A stretch of DNA of 64,000 nt from Pyrinomonadaceae bacterium (GTDB taxonomy: Bacteria; Acidobacteriota; Blastocatellia; Pyrinomonadales; Pyrinomonadaceae), in assembly GCA_036277115.1 (NCBI GenBank), contig DASUNM010000023.1, positions 310,001 to 374,000 of the forward strand. The letters run 5' to 3'. Made by a program: the position numbers and the translations under genes. Of the stretch, positions 33,942 to 42,321 are shown in pieces. The stretch's first letter is position 1, and each line of letters starts with the position of its first letter. A model generated the notes under the pieces. It was not told where the DNA came from. It searched no databases and saw nothing but the letters and a program-made list of their open reading frames with translations.

Positions 33942-35360
33942 ATGAAAAGAATATTCTTACTAGCTTCGCTGCTTCTTGTTTTTGTTTCGGCCCTGCAGGC
34001 CCAGACCACGGCTTTCGTCGGCGTCAATGTGATCCCGATGGATCGCGAACGCGTAATCACGAACCAGACAGTCATTGTTCGCAATGGACTCATCTCAGAG
34101 ATCGGCGACGCGAGAAAAGTAAAAGTTCCGAAAGACGCGGTTCGCGTCGATGCAATCGGGAAGTTCTTAATTCCGGGGCTGGTCGACATGCACACGCACC
34201 TGCTTTCGGACAGCGACGAGTATCCCGATTCGATCGCCGAAAACGAACTGCGCGTGATGGTGGCCAACGGAGTGACGACCGTCCGGTTCATGATCGGAAC
34301 GCCGGAGCTGCTCGCGTTGCGGACGCGCTCAGCCAAACGCGAGATCGATGCGCCAACGATCTTTGTCGCCTCGCCGCATTTGACCGGCCGCGAGCAAGGC
34401 AACAACTTTGTCGTCAACACTCCGGAAGAAGGTCGCGAGGCGGTCAGAAAATCGAAAGCCGCCGGTTACGACTTCATCAAGATCACGACGTTCATCAAGG
34501 CAGAAGTTTACGAAGCCGCGGTCGATGAAGCTGCCAAGCAGAACATTCGGGTCGTCGGACACGCGGACAGCAGGTTCGTCGGCGTCGAGCGAGCGTGGAA
34601 GGCGCGCCAGCAGATCGAACATCTCGACGGCTACATGGAGCTGCTGCTCAAGCCCGATGCGCCGATGAAAGGCTCCGTGTCGGACCTCTACATCTACAAT
34701 CCTGATAATTGGAAGAGTTTCGACTATATGGACGAAAGCAGGATCGCTGAGATCGCGCGCAAGACGGTCGCGGCGAATCCATTCGTCGATCCAACTCATC
34801 ATTTCATGAAGAACTCATTTGGACGCGCCCGAAGCGAGGAATCGATCCGCGCCCAGCCGGACTTCAAATTTTATCCGACGAAGGTCCAGCAGCAGTGGCT
34901 CGATTTTTACAAGAAGAACCGGATGCTAAACACGGTGCCGATCGAGAAACGCGCGCGCTGGATCGAGCTCCGTGAGAAGTTGATAAAAGCTATTCACGAC
35001 GCGGGCGGAAAGATCATGACCGGATCCGACACACCCGAGTTTCTATTCCTTTACGGCTTCGGTCTGCATCACGAGCTGCGCGCTTTGAAAGATGCCGGCC
35101 TGTCTAACTATGCCGCGCTCGCGGCCGGAACCAGGAACCCGCACGAGTTTTTGGGGACGCTGGCCCGCGTCGGAACTGTGGAGAAAGGCAAGCGAGCCGA
35201 TCTAATTCTGTTGAATGCCAATCCGCTCGACAATATTGAGGCGACAAAGGATCGTGCTGGCGTAATGCTCAAGGGCAAATGGTATCCACAGGCAGCGCTT
35301 AACCGCGAGCTGGATGAAATAGCTCCCAAAATTCAAAATTCGTACATCGAGAAAAAGTGA
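33942..35360 (+). CDS. Exported metal-dependent amidohydrolase
   Basis: This 472-residue protein has a signal peptide (MKRIFLLASLLLVFVSALQAQ). It belongs to the amidohydrolase superfamily: PGLVDMHTHL (first HxH metal pair), IKITTF with the bridging Lys, VVGHADS, and MTGSDTPEF with the late Asp. The C-terminal LARVGTVEKGKRADLILLNANPL strand closes the beta-sandwich. Related enzymes include imidazolonepropionase-like and prolidase-like proteins; the substrate is unknown. It is one of three exported amidohydrolases here. Confidence 0.9.
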   Translation: MKRIFLLASLLLVFVSALQAQTTAFVGVNVIPMDRERVITNQTVIVRNGLISEIGDARKVKVPKDAVRVDAIGKFLIPGLVDMHTHLLSDSDEYPDSIAENELRVMVANGVTTVRFMIGTPELLALRTRSAKREIDAPTIFVASPHLTGREQGNNFVVNTPEEGREAVRKSKAAGYDFIKITTFIKAEVYEAAVDEAAKQNIRVVGHADSRFVGVERAWKARQQIEHLDGYMELLLKPDAPMKGSVSDLYIYNPDNWKSFDYMDESRIAEIARKTVAANPFVDPTHHFMKNSFGRARSEESIRAQPDFKFYPTKVQQQWLDFYKKNRMLNTVPIEKRARWIELREKLIKAIHDAGGKIMTGSDTPEFLFLYGFGLHHELRALKDAGLSNYAALAAGTRNPHEFLGTLARVGTVEKGKRADLILLNANPLDNIEATKDRAGVMLKGKWYPQAALNRELDEIAPKIQNSYIEKK

Positions 35361-35411
35361 GATAGTCGCATCTTCACGACCTTACGGTAGTGCCTTAAGT
35401 CTGAGCGATGA

Positions 35412-35505
35412 TGTCAGTACAGGGAGCGGTAGCGACCTGGTAAGGGTGGAGTAGGATCGATTTATTGGCAACTGAGACCCGGTCGCTACCACTCCCGGTA
35501 CTGAC
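35412..35505. repeat. Inverted GTCAGTAC/GCGGTAGCGACC repeat
   Basis: The left arm TGTCAGTACAGGGAGCGGTA continues to GCGACC, and the right arm GGTCGCTACCACTCCCGGTA ends in CTGAC. The surrounding intergenic 35361-35618 holds nothing else I can identify. Confidence 0.85.
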
Positions 35506-35618
35506 TCCGTGACGTGCGTCGCAAATCAATGGCTCTATCCGCCTTACGGAATGGAATTGACTTCATCCGAACAAATCTCCGACAGCCAACGTATATTTTC
35601 GCGCGGAGGTAATCAATC

Positions 35619-35828
35619 ATGCGCGATCCAATGCTCGCCGGCATTCTTAGTTTCCTGATTCCAGGGGTGGGACAAATCTATAACGGCCGAATTTTAATCG
35701 GCATCATCTGGTTGTTTGTAACCGGTATTTCGTGGATTGGTTCGGCGGGCACGCTTGGCTGGATCGTCCATATCATTTCCGCCTGGTGCGCATACTCGTA
35801 CGCCAAAGATCATCCGGTGCGAGTGTAG
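35619..35828 (+). CDS. TM2-like small membrane protein
   Basis: This 69-residue protein has two membrane helices and the pattern ILSFLIPGVGQIYNGRILIGIIWL, which resembles TM2-domain proteins (PGxGQFYxG). Function unknown. AGGT precedes the start (GCGCGGAGGTAATCAATC then ATG). Confidence 0.8.
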   Translation: MRDPMLAGILSFLIPGVGQIYNGRILIGIIWLFVTGISWIGSAGTLGWIVHIISAWCAYSYAKDHPVRV

Positions 35829-35834
35829 AGCCCG

Positions 35835-35887
35835 GGTACGCAGGCCTCCGGGCTGCTCAAGAAAGCAGGCGGGACGCCTGCGTTACC
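35835..35887. repeat. Paired inverted element, diverged GGTACGC family
   Basis: GGTACGCAGGCCTCCGGGC is answered by GGCGGGACGCCTGCGTTACC. It fills the gap between the converging TM2-like and amidotransferase genes. Confidence 0.8.
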
Positions 35888-35889
35888 AC

Positions 35890-36513
35890 TTACAACTTCA
35901 GAAAATTTTCCAGGATAGTTCGACCGTGCGGATGCTCTTCATCGAAGAGTTCGGGATGGAACTGTACGCCGAAGACGGGTCGCGAGGTGTGTTGCATCGC
36001 CTGAATGTGTGAAGTTCCGTTCGTGGCCGTTTGCACAAAATCCGGCGGGAGATTCTTCACCTCATCACAATGTGATTCCCAGACAGTAATTATTTCCGGC
36101 AGCCCGCCGAAGATTCCATTCGAGGTTTGCAGATCGACTGAACAGTAACCGCGTTCGCGCAGCGCCCCTTCATAGCCTTCACCGGGCCCGATGCGTTCAA
36201 TCAAATCGACGCGCGCACCGTACGCAAGCGCGATCTGTTGCTGGCCACCGCACACGCCGAGAATCGGTTGCGACGCGTGGTGAATGACGTGAAATACTCC
36301 CGCGAGTTCAGACGGTTTGTATTGATCCCAAGGATGACTCTGGCCGCTGAGAAAGATGTGGGAAGGGCCCAAAACTTTAACGTGTTCGGGCGAAATATTT
36401 TCGAAGCGCTCAGTAACGATGCGAACTCCCGGTTCAATCCGTTCGAGCGCCGAACGAATCTCACGCGGGCTTGAGCCGACGCCTTCGATTGTGTTGTCAA
36501 TGATTAGCAGCAT
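35890..36513 (-). CDS. Class I glutamine amidotransferase-like protein
   Basis: This 207-residue protein of the triad GATase1 fold has the nucleophile in ILGVCGGQQQIALAYG and the His-Glu pair in VFGVQFHPELFDE. It resembles the amidotransferase subunits of anthranilate or GMP synthase but has no synthase partner nearby. Peptidase C26-like proteins are the alternative. Expected to release ammonia from glutamine in the cytosol. Confidence 0.87.
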   Translation of the reverse strand: MLLIIDNTIEGVGSSPREIRSALERIEPGVRIVTERFENISPEHVKVLGPSHIFLSGQSHPWDQYKPSELAGVFHVIHHASQPILGVCGGQQQIALAYGARVDLIERIGPGEGYEGALRERGYCSVDLQTSNGIFGGLPEIITVWESHCDEVKNLPPDFVQTATNGTSHIQAMQHTSRPVFGVQFHPELFDEEHPHGRTILENFLKL

Positions 36514-36520
36514 AGGAACA

Positions 36521-36711
36521 GAGGTCAGGGATCAGAGGTCAGACATCAGAAGTCAGACGTCAGAGATCAGATGTCAGTCTGGATCAACCGGATCGGGCAA
36601 CTCGATCGGTGGCTTCTGAGGCCGGCTCTTTCTGGCCCGCCGCCGGATGCTTGATCTCTGAGGTTTGACGTCTGATGTCTGACTTCTGACCTCTGACGTC
36701 TGATCTCTGAC
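36521..36711. repeat. Inverted array of short GAxxTCTGAC repeats
   Basis: On the left (36521-36577) several GTCAGAxxTCAG-type units run in one direction. On the right (36652-36711) they run inverted (CTGACTTCTGACCTCTGACG). Both arms overlap the end of the propeller lipoprotein gene. Confidence 0.85.
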
Positions 36712-37971
36712 TTCTTCCGTCTTCGGTTCCATTCCCAAACAGTGCAGCTTCCCATTGAACGCGCCGATGTAGATGCGTCCGTCGAGAATCGCCGGCGTAG
36801 AGTTGATGTTGTCGCCAATCTTTAATTCGGAAATCAGTTCACCGTTCTCCGCATCGACCACGTGCATCCAGCCGGCTTTGTCGCCGAAGATCACGCGGCC
36901 TTCGACCACCGGCGACGTACCCCAGATGCTGGCGCGCGCTTTGTATTTCCAGACGAGCTCGCCTTTGTCGGCGGTCAGAGAATAGAGATAGTGATTACCC
37001 GCGCCGATGTAGATGCGGTCTTTGTAGTAGATCGGGCTCGCCCAAATCCCGTTTCGTTCGCTGGCGTAACCGACGCGGCCGCCTTCGGTCACGTACTGCC
37101 AAACCAACTCGCCCGTGTCCTGTTTGTACGCGCGCACCACTCCGTCTTCAGCGGCCGTGTAAACCAAGCCGTTAACGACTGCCGGCGTGGAATCAGAATC
37201 AGCGCCAATCCTCGTCTTCCAAATCGTTCGTCCGTCGGCCGGATCGACGCAGTAGAGGTCGCCCTGCTCAGTGCTGAAGTAAGCGCGGCCGTCCTTCATC
37301 GTGATGTTGCCTTCGACCGAGCCGACCGGCACTTTGTAGATGAGAGAACCGTCCGTGAAATTCAAACAATAGAAATTTCGATCTTCAGCGCCGAAGTAAA
37401 GCCGATCGCCAACCAGCACGGTCGAGCCATCGATTTCGAAACCAGTCTTGTATTCCCAAATCAGCGTGCCGTCGTTCGCGTTGATGCAATAGATACTGTG
37501 ATCCAAACCGCTGGCAATAATCTTGTCGCCGAAGATTGCCGGCGTCGCTTTGAAGCTGTCTTTGCCTTTGAACTTCCAGATGACGCTGCCGTCATCTTTG
37601 TCGAGGCAGTAAACGTTGCCGTCGGCTGACGGAAAGTAAACGCGATTGTCTTTGATCGAAGGCTGGCCCGGCCATGACGTGCCACCCCAGGGATCTTTGT
37701 GCAGGCGGCCGGAGATGAAGCCGGTTTCAACTTCCCAAATGACCGCCAGCTGGCCGTCTTTCCATGGGCCGGTGCCGTAGAAATTTCGCTCGGCGTTGCC
37801 GAGCCACATGGGGACGGCACTGGGAGGTTTTGGTTTTTCAACGACGGGATCGGCCTTAACTTCCGGGGCACCTCCGCCGCCGCCGCAGCCCAATAATCCA
37901 CCGCCACACGCCAGCGCGCAGACGACGATCATCAGTCGAGAGAAATTGAGGGGAAAATTCAGATGTGGCAA
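36574..37971 (-). CDS. PQQ-type beta-propeller lipoprotein (BamB-like)
   Basis: This 465-residue protein has a lipobox near residue 29 (GGGLLGC) and then about seven blades with the Trp/Tyr-Gly motif series (VYCLDKDDGSVIWKFKG, IYCINANDGTLIWEYKTG, LYCVDPADGRTIWKTRIG). Similar lipoproteins include BamB and PQQ-like repeat proteins without bound PQQ. The last 50 residues (from about KTEEVRDQTSEVRSQTSDV) are encoded by the inverted TCTGAC repeat array and are low complexity, so they are probably not functional. Confidence 0.88.
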   Translation of the reverse strand: MPHLNFPLNFSRLMIVVCALACGGGLLGCGGGGGAPEVKADPVVEKPKPPSAVPMWLGNAERNFYGTGPWKDGQLAVIWEVETGFISGRLHKDPWGGTSWPGQPSIKDNRVYFPSADGNVYCLDKDDGSVIWKFKGKDSFKATPAIFGDKIIASGLDHSIYCINANDGTLIWEYKTGFEIDGSTVLVGDRLYFGAEDRNFYCLNFTDGSLIYKVPVGSVEGNITMKDGRAYFSTEQGDLYCVDPADGRTIWKTRIGADSDSTPAVVNGLVYTAAEDGVVRAYKQDTGELVWQYVTEGGRVGYASERNGIWASPIYYKDRIYIGAGNHYLYSLTADKGELVWKYKARASIWGTSPVVEGRVIFGDKAGWMHVVDAENGELISELKIGDNINSTPAILDGRIYIGAFNGKLHCLGMEPKTEEVRDQTSEVRSQTSDVKPQRSSIRRRARKSRPQKPPIELPDPVDPD

Positions 37972-38076
37972 GAGAAGGAATCCTCGATAAATCCAGGGAG
38001 GCCAGGTTGTCGGCCCGAGCCAGTCGCCATTGTAAACCAGTTCAGGGCGTTTCGTTAATCAGCTTGCCACCGGGCC

Positions 38077-39645
38077 TTATTTGATTCGCTTCGAGAGGAA
38101 CGTGGCCTGGCCCTGGACGATTTTCAGTTGAGCGGGCTGCCCTTCACTTTTGGTGAATATGAATTGATAAGGCCTGGTTTTCAGGAAGAATGTCGACTCC
38201 GAGTCGGCTAACAGCTCCGTCCTGGAACCGCCGGGTTCGCTGAAGAAAAACTTGCCCCCCTCCCGCGTGAAAGTGAAGATCCGATTGTTCAGCGTCTCGA
38301 ATTGGTATTGTCCGACATAGGTTTCGAGAATCCCTGGGTCCACAGGGACGGCGGTGCGGGCACTCGCCCGGCGCTGCTCGAGCCATTTCGTCATGGCTGT
38401 TTGAGAATTCTTCTCGCAGTCGTATGCATAGTTCTTTGACTGCTTACTCAAGCGTGCGATTTCGCTCGAGAACTTCGCGGTGTTTTGTGTCCAACCGGGG
38501 TCAGGCAAGCGGCGTCCCTGCACATCCTCAAATACAAACAGTCTGAGGAAGTTGCACGCGAAGACGTTATCTATAATGTCCTCGGCCCGCTGATATAGGT
38601 GATCGATAAGGGCCTCGCTGTTGGCAAGCATAACCAGCGTGACATTTTTCTCCGGCACTTTTAGATAGAACGCAGTAAAGCCAGTGCCCCAGTGTCCGGT
38701 ATGCCAGGCCAGCTTGATTCCCTGATAGTCCGTAACGTACCAACCCAACCCGTAAGGGAGTCGCTGACCGCTGTTCGAAGTGAAAGCTGTCCAGGCTTTT
38801 TCCTGCGTCTCCTTTTTCAAAAACACGTGGCGATCAATCGCGGCATCGTATTTCGCCATATCCAGCACAGTTGATAGATATCCGGCCGCGGCGCCGATAA
38901 AACCTCTGGCGGGATAGTCGTCAGGAATTATTTCGCCATTGCCGTAAAATGTGTACGGCTGCGAAAACCTGGTTAAGTTTTTCTGGTAGCGATCGAGGTG
39001 ATCTTTCCCCAGCGAAGCAACCCATTTATCCGTGTCGACCACAACATTGTGATACGGAACGCTGCTCGACATTCCCAGGGGGTCGAAGAAGGTCTCAACT
39101 GTGACATTGAGGAATGGCTTACCAAACTTCTTTTCAATAACTGCCGTCAAATAGTCGTAGCGATTCCCGCTGTATTGGTAGCGTTCTCCAGGCGTTCCAT
39201 CTGAAGTGTGACTGATAATGTGCTTGATCTTTACTGAATCATCCTTGAAATCGCTTGAGTAACGGGACATCGGCTCATCGAGGCTTAGTTTCCCCTGCTC
39301 GACAAGCTGCATGATCAGCGTCGCTGCAAAGGTCTTGGTTATCGAAGCCAGGTGATAAAGCGTGTCGGGCGTCGCAGGGATTTTCTTCTCGACGTCCGCG
39401 AACCCAAATCCTTTTGCCCAGAGCACCTTTTGATCTTTGATAATGGCGGCAGACATGCCGGGGACTTTCAGGAGTGTGTTGAGCTCTTCGACCTGTTTCT
39501 CAAAACGCTGCACCGGTTCCTTATCCGGGCTGGAAGCATCGCGGTTGTTTTTAATCGGCGGCGTTTGAGACAACGAGCCACCGGCGTTGAGAAGCAGGGC
39601 CAATGCAAAGAGAGACCTGGCCAGAATTTTGAAAGTATGGATCAC
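38077..39645 (-). CDS. Exported class C beta-lactamase-like serine hydrolase
   Basis: This 522-residue protein has a signal peptide followed by a class C/penicillin-binding-like domain: SITK (Ser101, Lys104), a YSGN box (158-161) and HTGHWG as the third motif. A C-terminal domain of about 130 residues follows (Pab87_oct-like). Such enzymes may hydrolyse D-amino-acid peptides or esters; true antibiotic resistance is not implied. A closely related paralogue is encoded at 42322-43770. Confidence 0.92.
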   Translation of the reverse strand: MIHTFKILARSLFALALLLNAGGSLSQTPPIKNNRDASSPDKEPVQRFEKQVEELNTLLKVPGMSAAIIKDQKVLWAKGFGFADVEKKIPATPDTLYHLASITKTFAATLIMQLVEQGKLSLDEPMSRYSSDFKDDSVKIKHIISHTSDGTPGERYQYSGNRYDYLTAVIEKKFGKPFLNVTVETFFDPLGMSSSVPYHNVVVDTDKWVASLGKDHLDRYQKNLTRFSQPYTFYGNGEIIPDDYPARGFIGAAAGYLSTVLDMAKYDAAIDRHVFLKKETQEKAWTAFTSNSGQRLPYGLGWYVTDYQGIKLAWHTGHWGTGFTAFYLKVPEKNVTLVMLANSEALIDHLYQRAEDIIDNVFACNFLRLFVFEDVQGRRLPDPGWTQNTAKFSSEIARLSKQSKNYAYDCEKNSQTAMTKWLEQRRASARTAVPVDPGILETYVGQYQFETLNNRIFTFTREGGKFFFSEPGGSRTELLADSESTFFLKTRPYQFIFTKSEGQPAQLKIVQGQATFLSKRIK

Positions 39646-39849
39646 CGATATTGTCCCTTCCCTCTACAAGCGGACTTGGGTCCGGAGGGTTACAGGCAAA
39701 TCAGTTGACACTTCTGCGGGGGCGCCTTGAAACCTACTTGTGATCCTTCCCTCCTTGATCCAAAACGACCGCGCGGCGTGGCGTCCATGGCGACGGCGTT
39801 GCGCTTGCCCCTTGATCTTCCGTACACGGGAAATCCGCACCACCGTCTC

Positions 39850-40710
39850 TTAGAACGCTACTCCTCCGCGCTTGATGGAGATCGAACCGTTTACGTTGTT
39901 CAATCGAATCCGCGGCCCACCTGATCCAATCTGTCCCGAGAGATTCCGGCCGACATATTGGCCTTCCTCAACAGTTAGTCCGAAGTCGTTGCTAATCTGG
40001 CCATGCACGGTACTCGCCCTCACGTGCGCACTCGTACCCGATGGCACACTCAAGACAATCGAACCGTTCACCGCATTCAGATTAACGCCCTTGGATTCGG
40101 TCAGTCCCGCCGCGCTAACTTCGATGGCGCCATTAACAGATGAAAGGCTTATTTCACCGGACAGATCATTGGCTTTCACCTTTCCGTTGACCAGCGACGC
40201 GCGGACTTCGCCATGAACTCCTTCGATATCAAGCGAGCCGTTAACAAGCTCGACACCGTCGATGCGCGCTCCGCGCGGAACGGTCAGCGTGTACTCAACG
40301 CTGGCGGGGTTGTTTTCCCGACTCCAATTGCGGCCATCGAAATTCGGATTTCGCTCCGGGTACTTGGTTCTAATACTGATACTGTCGGCGGTGTTGGTGA
40401 CATCGATAGTAGCTTCGCTGAGCCGTTCACGGTTGTAAGCGCGCTTCACGGCGTCGATTTTCACTTCATTGCGATCCCAGGCGCTGATGCGAACGTCGCC
40501 GTTAATATTCGCAATGCTTACGCGGCCCGTCAGAGCCAGCGGATAAGACTGATGAAACTCTTCGGTTAGTTCGTCACCTTTCGGTTTCTGAATCGGCTCA
40601 AACTCAGTTAGTTCAGGCGTTACGGCGCTGTACGCTCGCCTCGCGGCCTGGTGGGCCATCGCGGCCGCTGTGATTGATAAAATGGCGATTAATAAAGCTG
40701 CCTTTTTCAT
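39850..40710 (-). CDS. DUF4097-type exported beta-helix protein
   Basis: This 286-residue exported protein has a signal peptide (MKKAALLIAILSITAAAMA) and then repeated units of the type VNGSLDIEGVHG, VNGKVKANDLSG, VNGAIEVSAAG, VNGSIVLSVPSG. This is the repetitive fold of DUF4097 (putative adhesin) proteins. AAGGAGAT precedes the ATG. A candidate ECF-type promoter (40754-40781) matches the one upstream of the sigma factor gene, so it is probably a target of that sigma factor. Confidence 0.88.
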   Translation of the reverse strand: MKKAALLIAILSITAAAMAHQAARRAYSAVTPELTEFEPIQKPKGDELTEEFHQSYPLALTGRVSIANINGDVRISAWDRNEVKIDAVKRAYNRERLSEATIDVTNTADSISIRTKYPERNPNFDGRNWSRENNPASVEYTLTVPRGARIDGVELVNGSLDIEGVHGEVRASLVNGKVKANDLSGEISLSSVNGAIEVSAAGLTESKGVNLNAVNGSIVLSVPSGTSAHVRASTVHGQISNDFGLTVEEGQYVGRNLSGQIGSGGPRIRLNNVNGSISIKRGGVAF

Positions 40711-40753
40711 TTGATCTCCTTCGCGAATTGGGTTCTCGGCTTCTAATCAGTAG

Positions 40754-40781
40754 AACACCGGCGCCGGACTTTTTGTGGCAA
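40754..40781 (-). promoter_or_regulatory. Candidate ECF promoter upstream of the DUF4097 gene
   Basis: On the minus strand TTGCCACAAAA (40781-40771) is followed after exactly 11 nt by GGTGTT (40759-40754). The same two boxes at the same spacing lie upstream of the sigma factor gene. Confidence 0.65.
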
Positions 40782-40815
40782 GCGAATTGAAAAGCTTGGT
40801 GAGCCGGTCGGCAGT

Positions 40816-41637
40816 CTATGGCTCGGAAACGCGCCCCTGGACAAGCCCATTCATCAAATCGATCTTGCTTTGGTAAGCAGCCAGCATGGACTGTGCAGCC
40901 AGAGGGTCCTTCGGATTTTTCCGTGCACCCTGACGGGCGCTGATAATGGCGTTATCGATCATGGCCAGGTTGTATTCGTACTCAAACTGAAGTGAGGGCC
41001 TGAGCGGTGCTTGCGCTTTGATGGCCTCGGTCAGTTGTGAAAAAGCTTTTTGATACTGGTTCTCCTGCCACGCCAATGACATCGCGTCAGGTTCCGAAGT
41101 CCGACGACTTCTGGATGGTTTTGGGCGCCGCGGCGCCGGCTTTCTTGACGGTCCACTGGCCACGGCCTCTTGCGGCGGCTCAGGTGTCGTCGTCTGGGGT
41201 GTAGGAACAATGACTTCTGTCGGTTTTACTATCTCAACCGACGGCGCTGGTCTTTCTTTCCTCAGGTTAACGGCGAGCAAAATACCGGCGATTAGAATTG
41301 CTGCGGCGATTGAAGCGTAGGCTACCGCTCGAAACGACGGCAACAAATTGCGAACGGCATTGACCCACGAACCATTGATCGCCGGCCCGTTCGTGACTGG
41401 CAATTCGGAAGCGGCGGCTGACTTGACGCGTTGACGGAGGCGTTCAGTCGGAACTGCTTCAACAAATTCGGCCGCCAGCCCTTGTGAGAGAATCAGGTTC
41501 TCAACTTCAAGCGTCCCGGCGGCTTCGCCACAGTGAATACAACCGTGCAGATGTGCCGCGACATCCGCCCCCGCGTTCGCATCCAGCTCGCCATCAAACC
41601 ATGCCTGGAGCGTCCCTTCGTCAATGCACTTTCTCAT
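40816..41637 (-). CDS. Anti-sigma factor with zinc-finger N-terminus
   Basis: In this 273-residue protein, residues 1-45 hold a zf-HC2-type anti-sigma zinc motif (HLHGCIHC). One membrane segment follows (VAYASIAAAILIAGILLAV), then a Pro/Thr-rich linker and a short helical periplasmic part. It is expected to hold the neighbouring ECF sigma factor at the membrane. Its ATG overlaps the sigma stop (ATGA). Confidence 0.9.
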   Translation of the reverse strand: MRKCIDEGTLQAWFDGELDANAGADVAAHLHGCIHCGEAAGTLEVENLILSQGLAAEFVEAVPTERLRQRVKSAAASELPVTNGPAINGSWVNAVRNLLPSFRAVAYASIAAAILIAGILLAVNLRKERPAPSVEIVKPTEVIVPTPQTTTPEPPQEAVASGPSRKPAPRRPKPSRSRRTSEPDAMSLAWQENQYQKAFSQLTEAIKAQAPLRPSLQFEYEYNLAMIDNAIISARQGARKNPKDPLAAQSMLAAYQSKIDLMNGLVQGRVSEP

Positions 41638-42191
41638 CGCTTAACTCCAATCCCGGGGTAGTAGCGCACAAACTCTTTACGCCCCCTCGCAACCAGACTA
41701 CCTACGTAGTTTTCCTTCAACGATAGTGTCTGGGCTATTTCCCGATAGGAAAGACCCTGGTGCCGCAACAACAAACAGGTGCGCATGGGCTCTTTAATCT
41801 TGTCCAGCGCACGGCGTGCAGTTTCCACTTCCTGACGCCGTTCGTAATCAACGTGCAGCATGGCCGGATCCGTATTTTGTTGATAGGTGGTATCGCGGGC
41901 CATCGAACGATGTTGACCCCGCAGCGTATTACGCGCTTCGTTCAAGGTGACGCGCAACAACCACGGCCGCAATAACTCGCCATTCGGCTTGGAATCGAAA
42001 TGTCGATAGAGCTTCAGGAAAACTTCTTGAGTGATCTCCTCGGCCAAAGTAGTGTCACGCACAACGCCGCGGGCGGTCGCGAAGACTGCCCGGTGATGAA
42101 GCGTAAAAACCTCATCAAAGCTCAGGCCGGTCTCCTGCGAAGAAGATTCATCCAGAACGGAATCGATTATGGGTCGAACTCCTGCGCGCAT
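41634..42191 (-). CDS. ECF-type RNA polymerase sigma factor
   Basis: This 185-residue protein has region 2 as VFATARGVVRDTTLAEEITQEVFLKLYRHF and region 4 as HQGLSYREIAQTLSLKENYVGSLVARGRKEF, which together define an ECF sigma. It is followed by the anti-sigma gene with a 4-nt overlap. A candidate promoter with the same boxes as the DUF4097 gene lies just upstream, consistent with autoregulation. Confidence 0.95.
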   Translation of the reverse strand: MRAGVRPIIDSVLDESSSQETGLSFDEVFTLHHRAVFATARGVVRDTTLAEEITQEVFLKLYRHFDSKPNGELLRPWLLRVTLNEARNTLRGQHRSMARDTTYQQNTDPAMLHVDYERRQEVETARRALDKIKEPMRTCLLLRHQGLSYREIAQTLSLKENYVGSLVARGRKEFVRYYPGIGVKR

Positions 42192-42206
42192 CTTTCTTAA
42201 ATTGAA

Positions 42207-42234
42207 AACACCACCATAAACCGTTTTGTGGCAA
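42207..42234 (-). promoter_or_regulatory. Candidate autogenous ECF promoter of the sigma operon
   Basis: TTGCCACAAAA (42234-42224), an 11-nt spacer, then GGTGTT (42212-42207). The -10 box ends 16 nt before the sigma start codon, giving a very short leader. Confidence 0.65.
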
Positions 42235-42321
42235 AGATCGTCAAGCAGCAGTAAAAAGGGGCCGGGCTCGTCGAGCTGCTTCGCAGCTTGCTTAGTCTAA
42301 CGATTGAGTCGAACGAGATTC

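Noticed and set aside
36521..36711. Possible CRISPR array
   Set aside because: Units are about 10 nt, imperfect, inverted in two arms and lack spacers.
36862..37629. 255-residue plus-strand ORF
   Set aside because: It lies entirely antisense to the propeller lipoprotein and mirrors its repeats.
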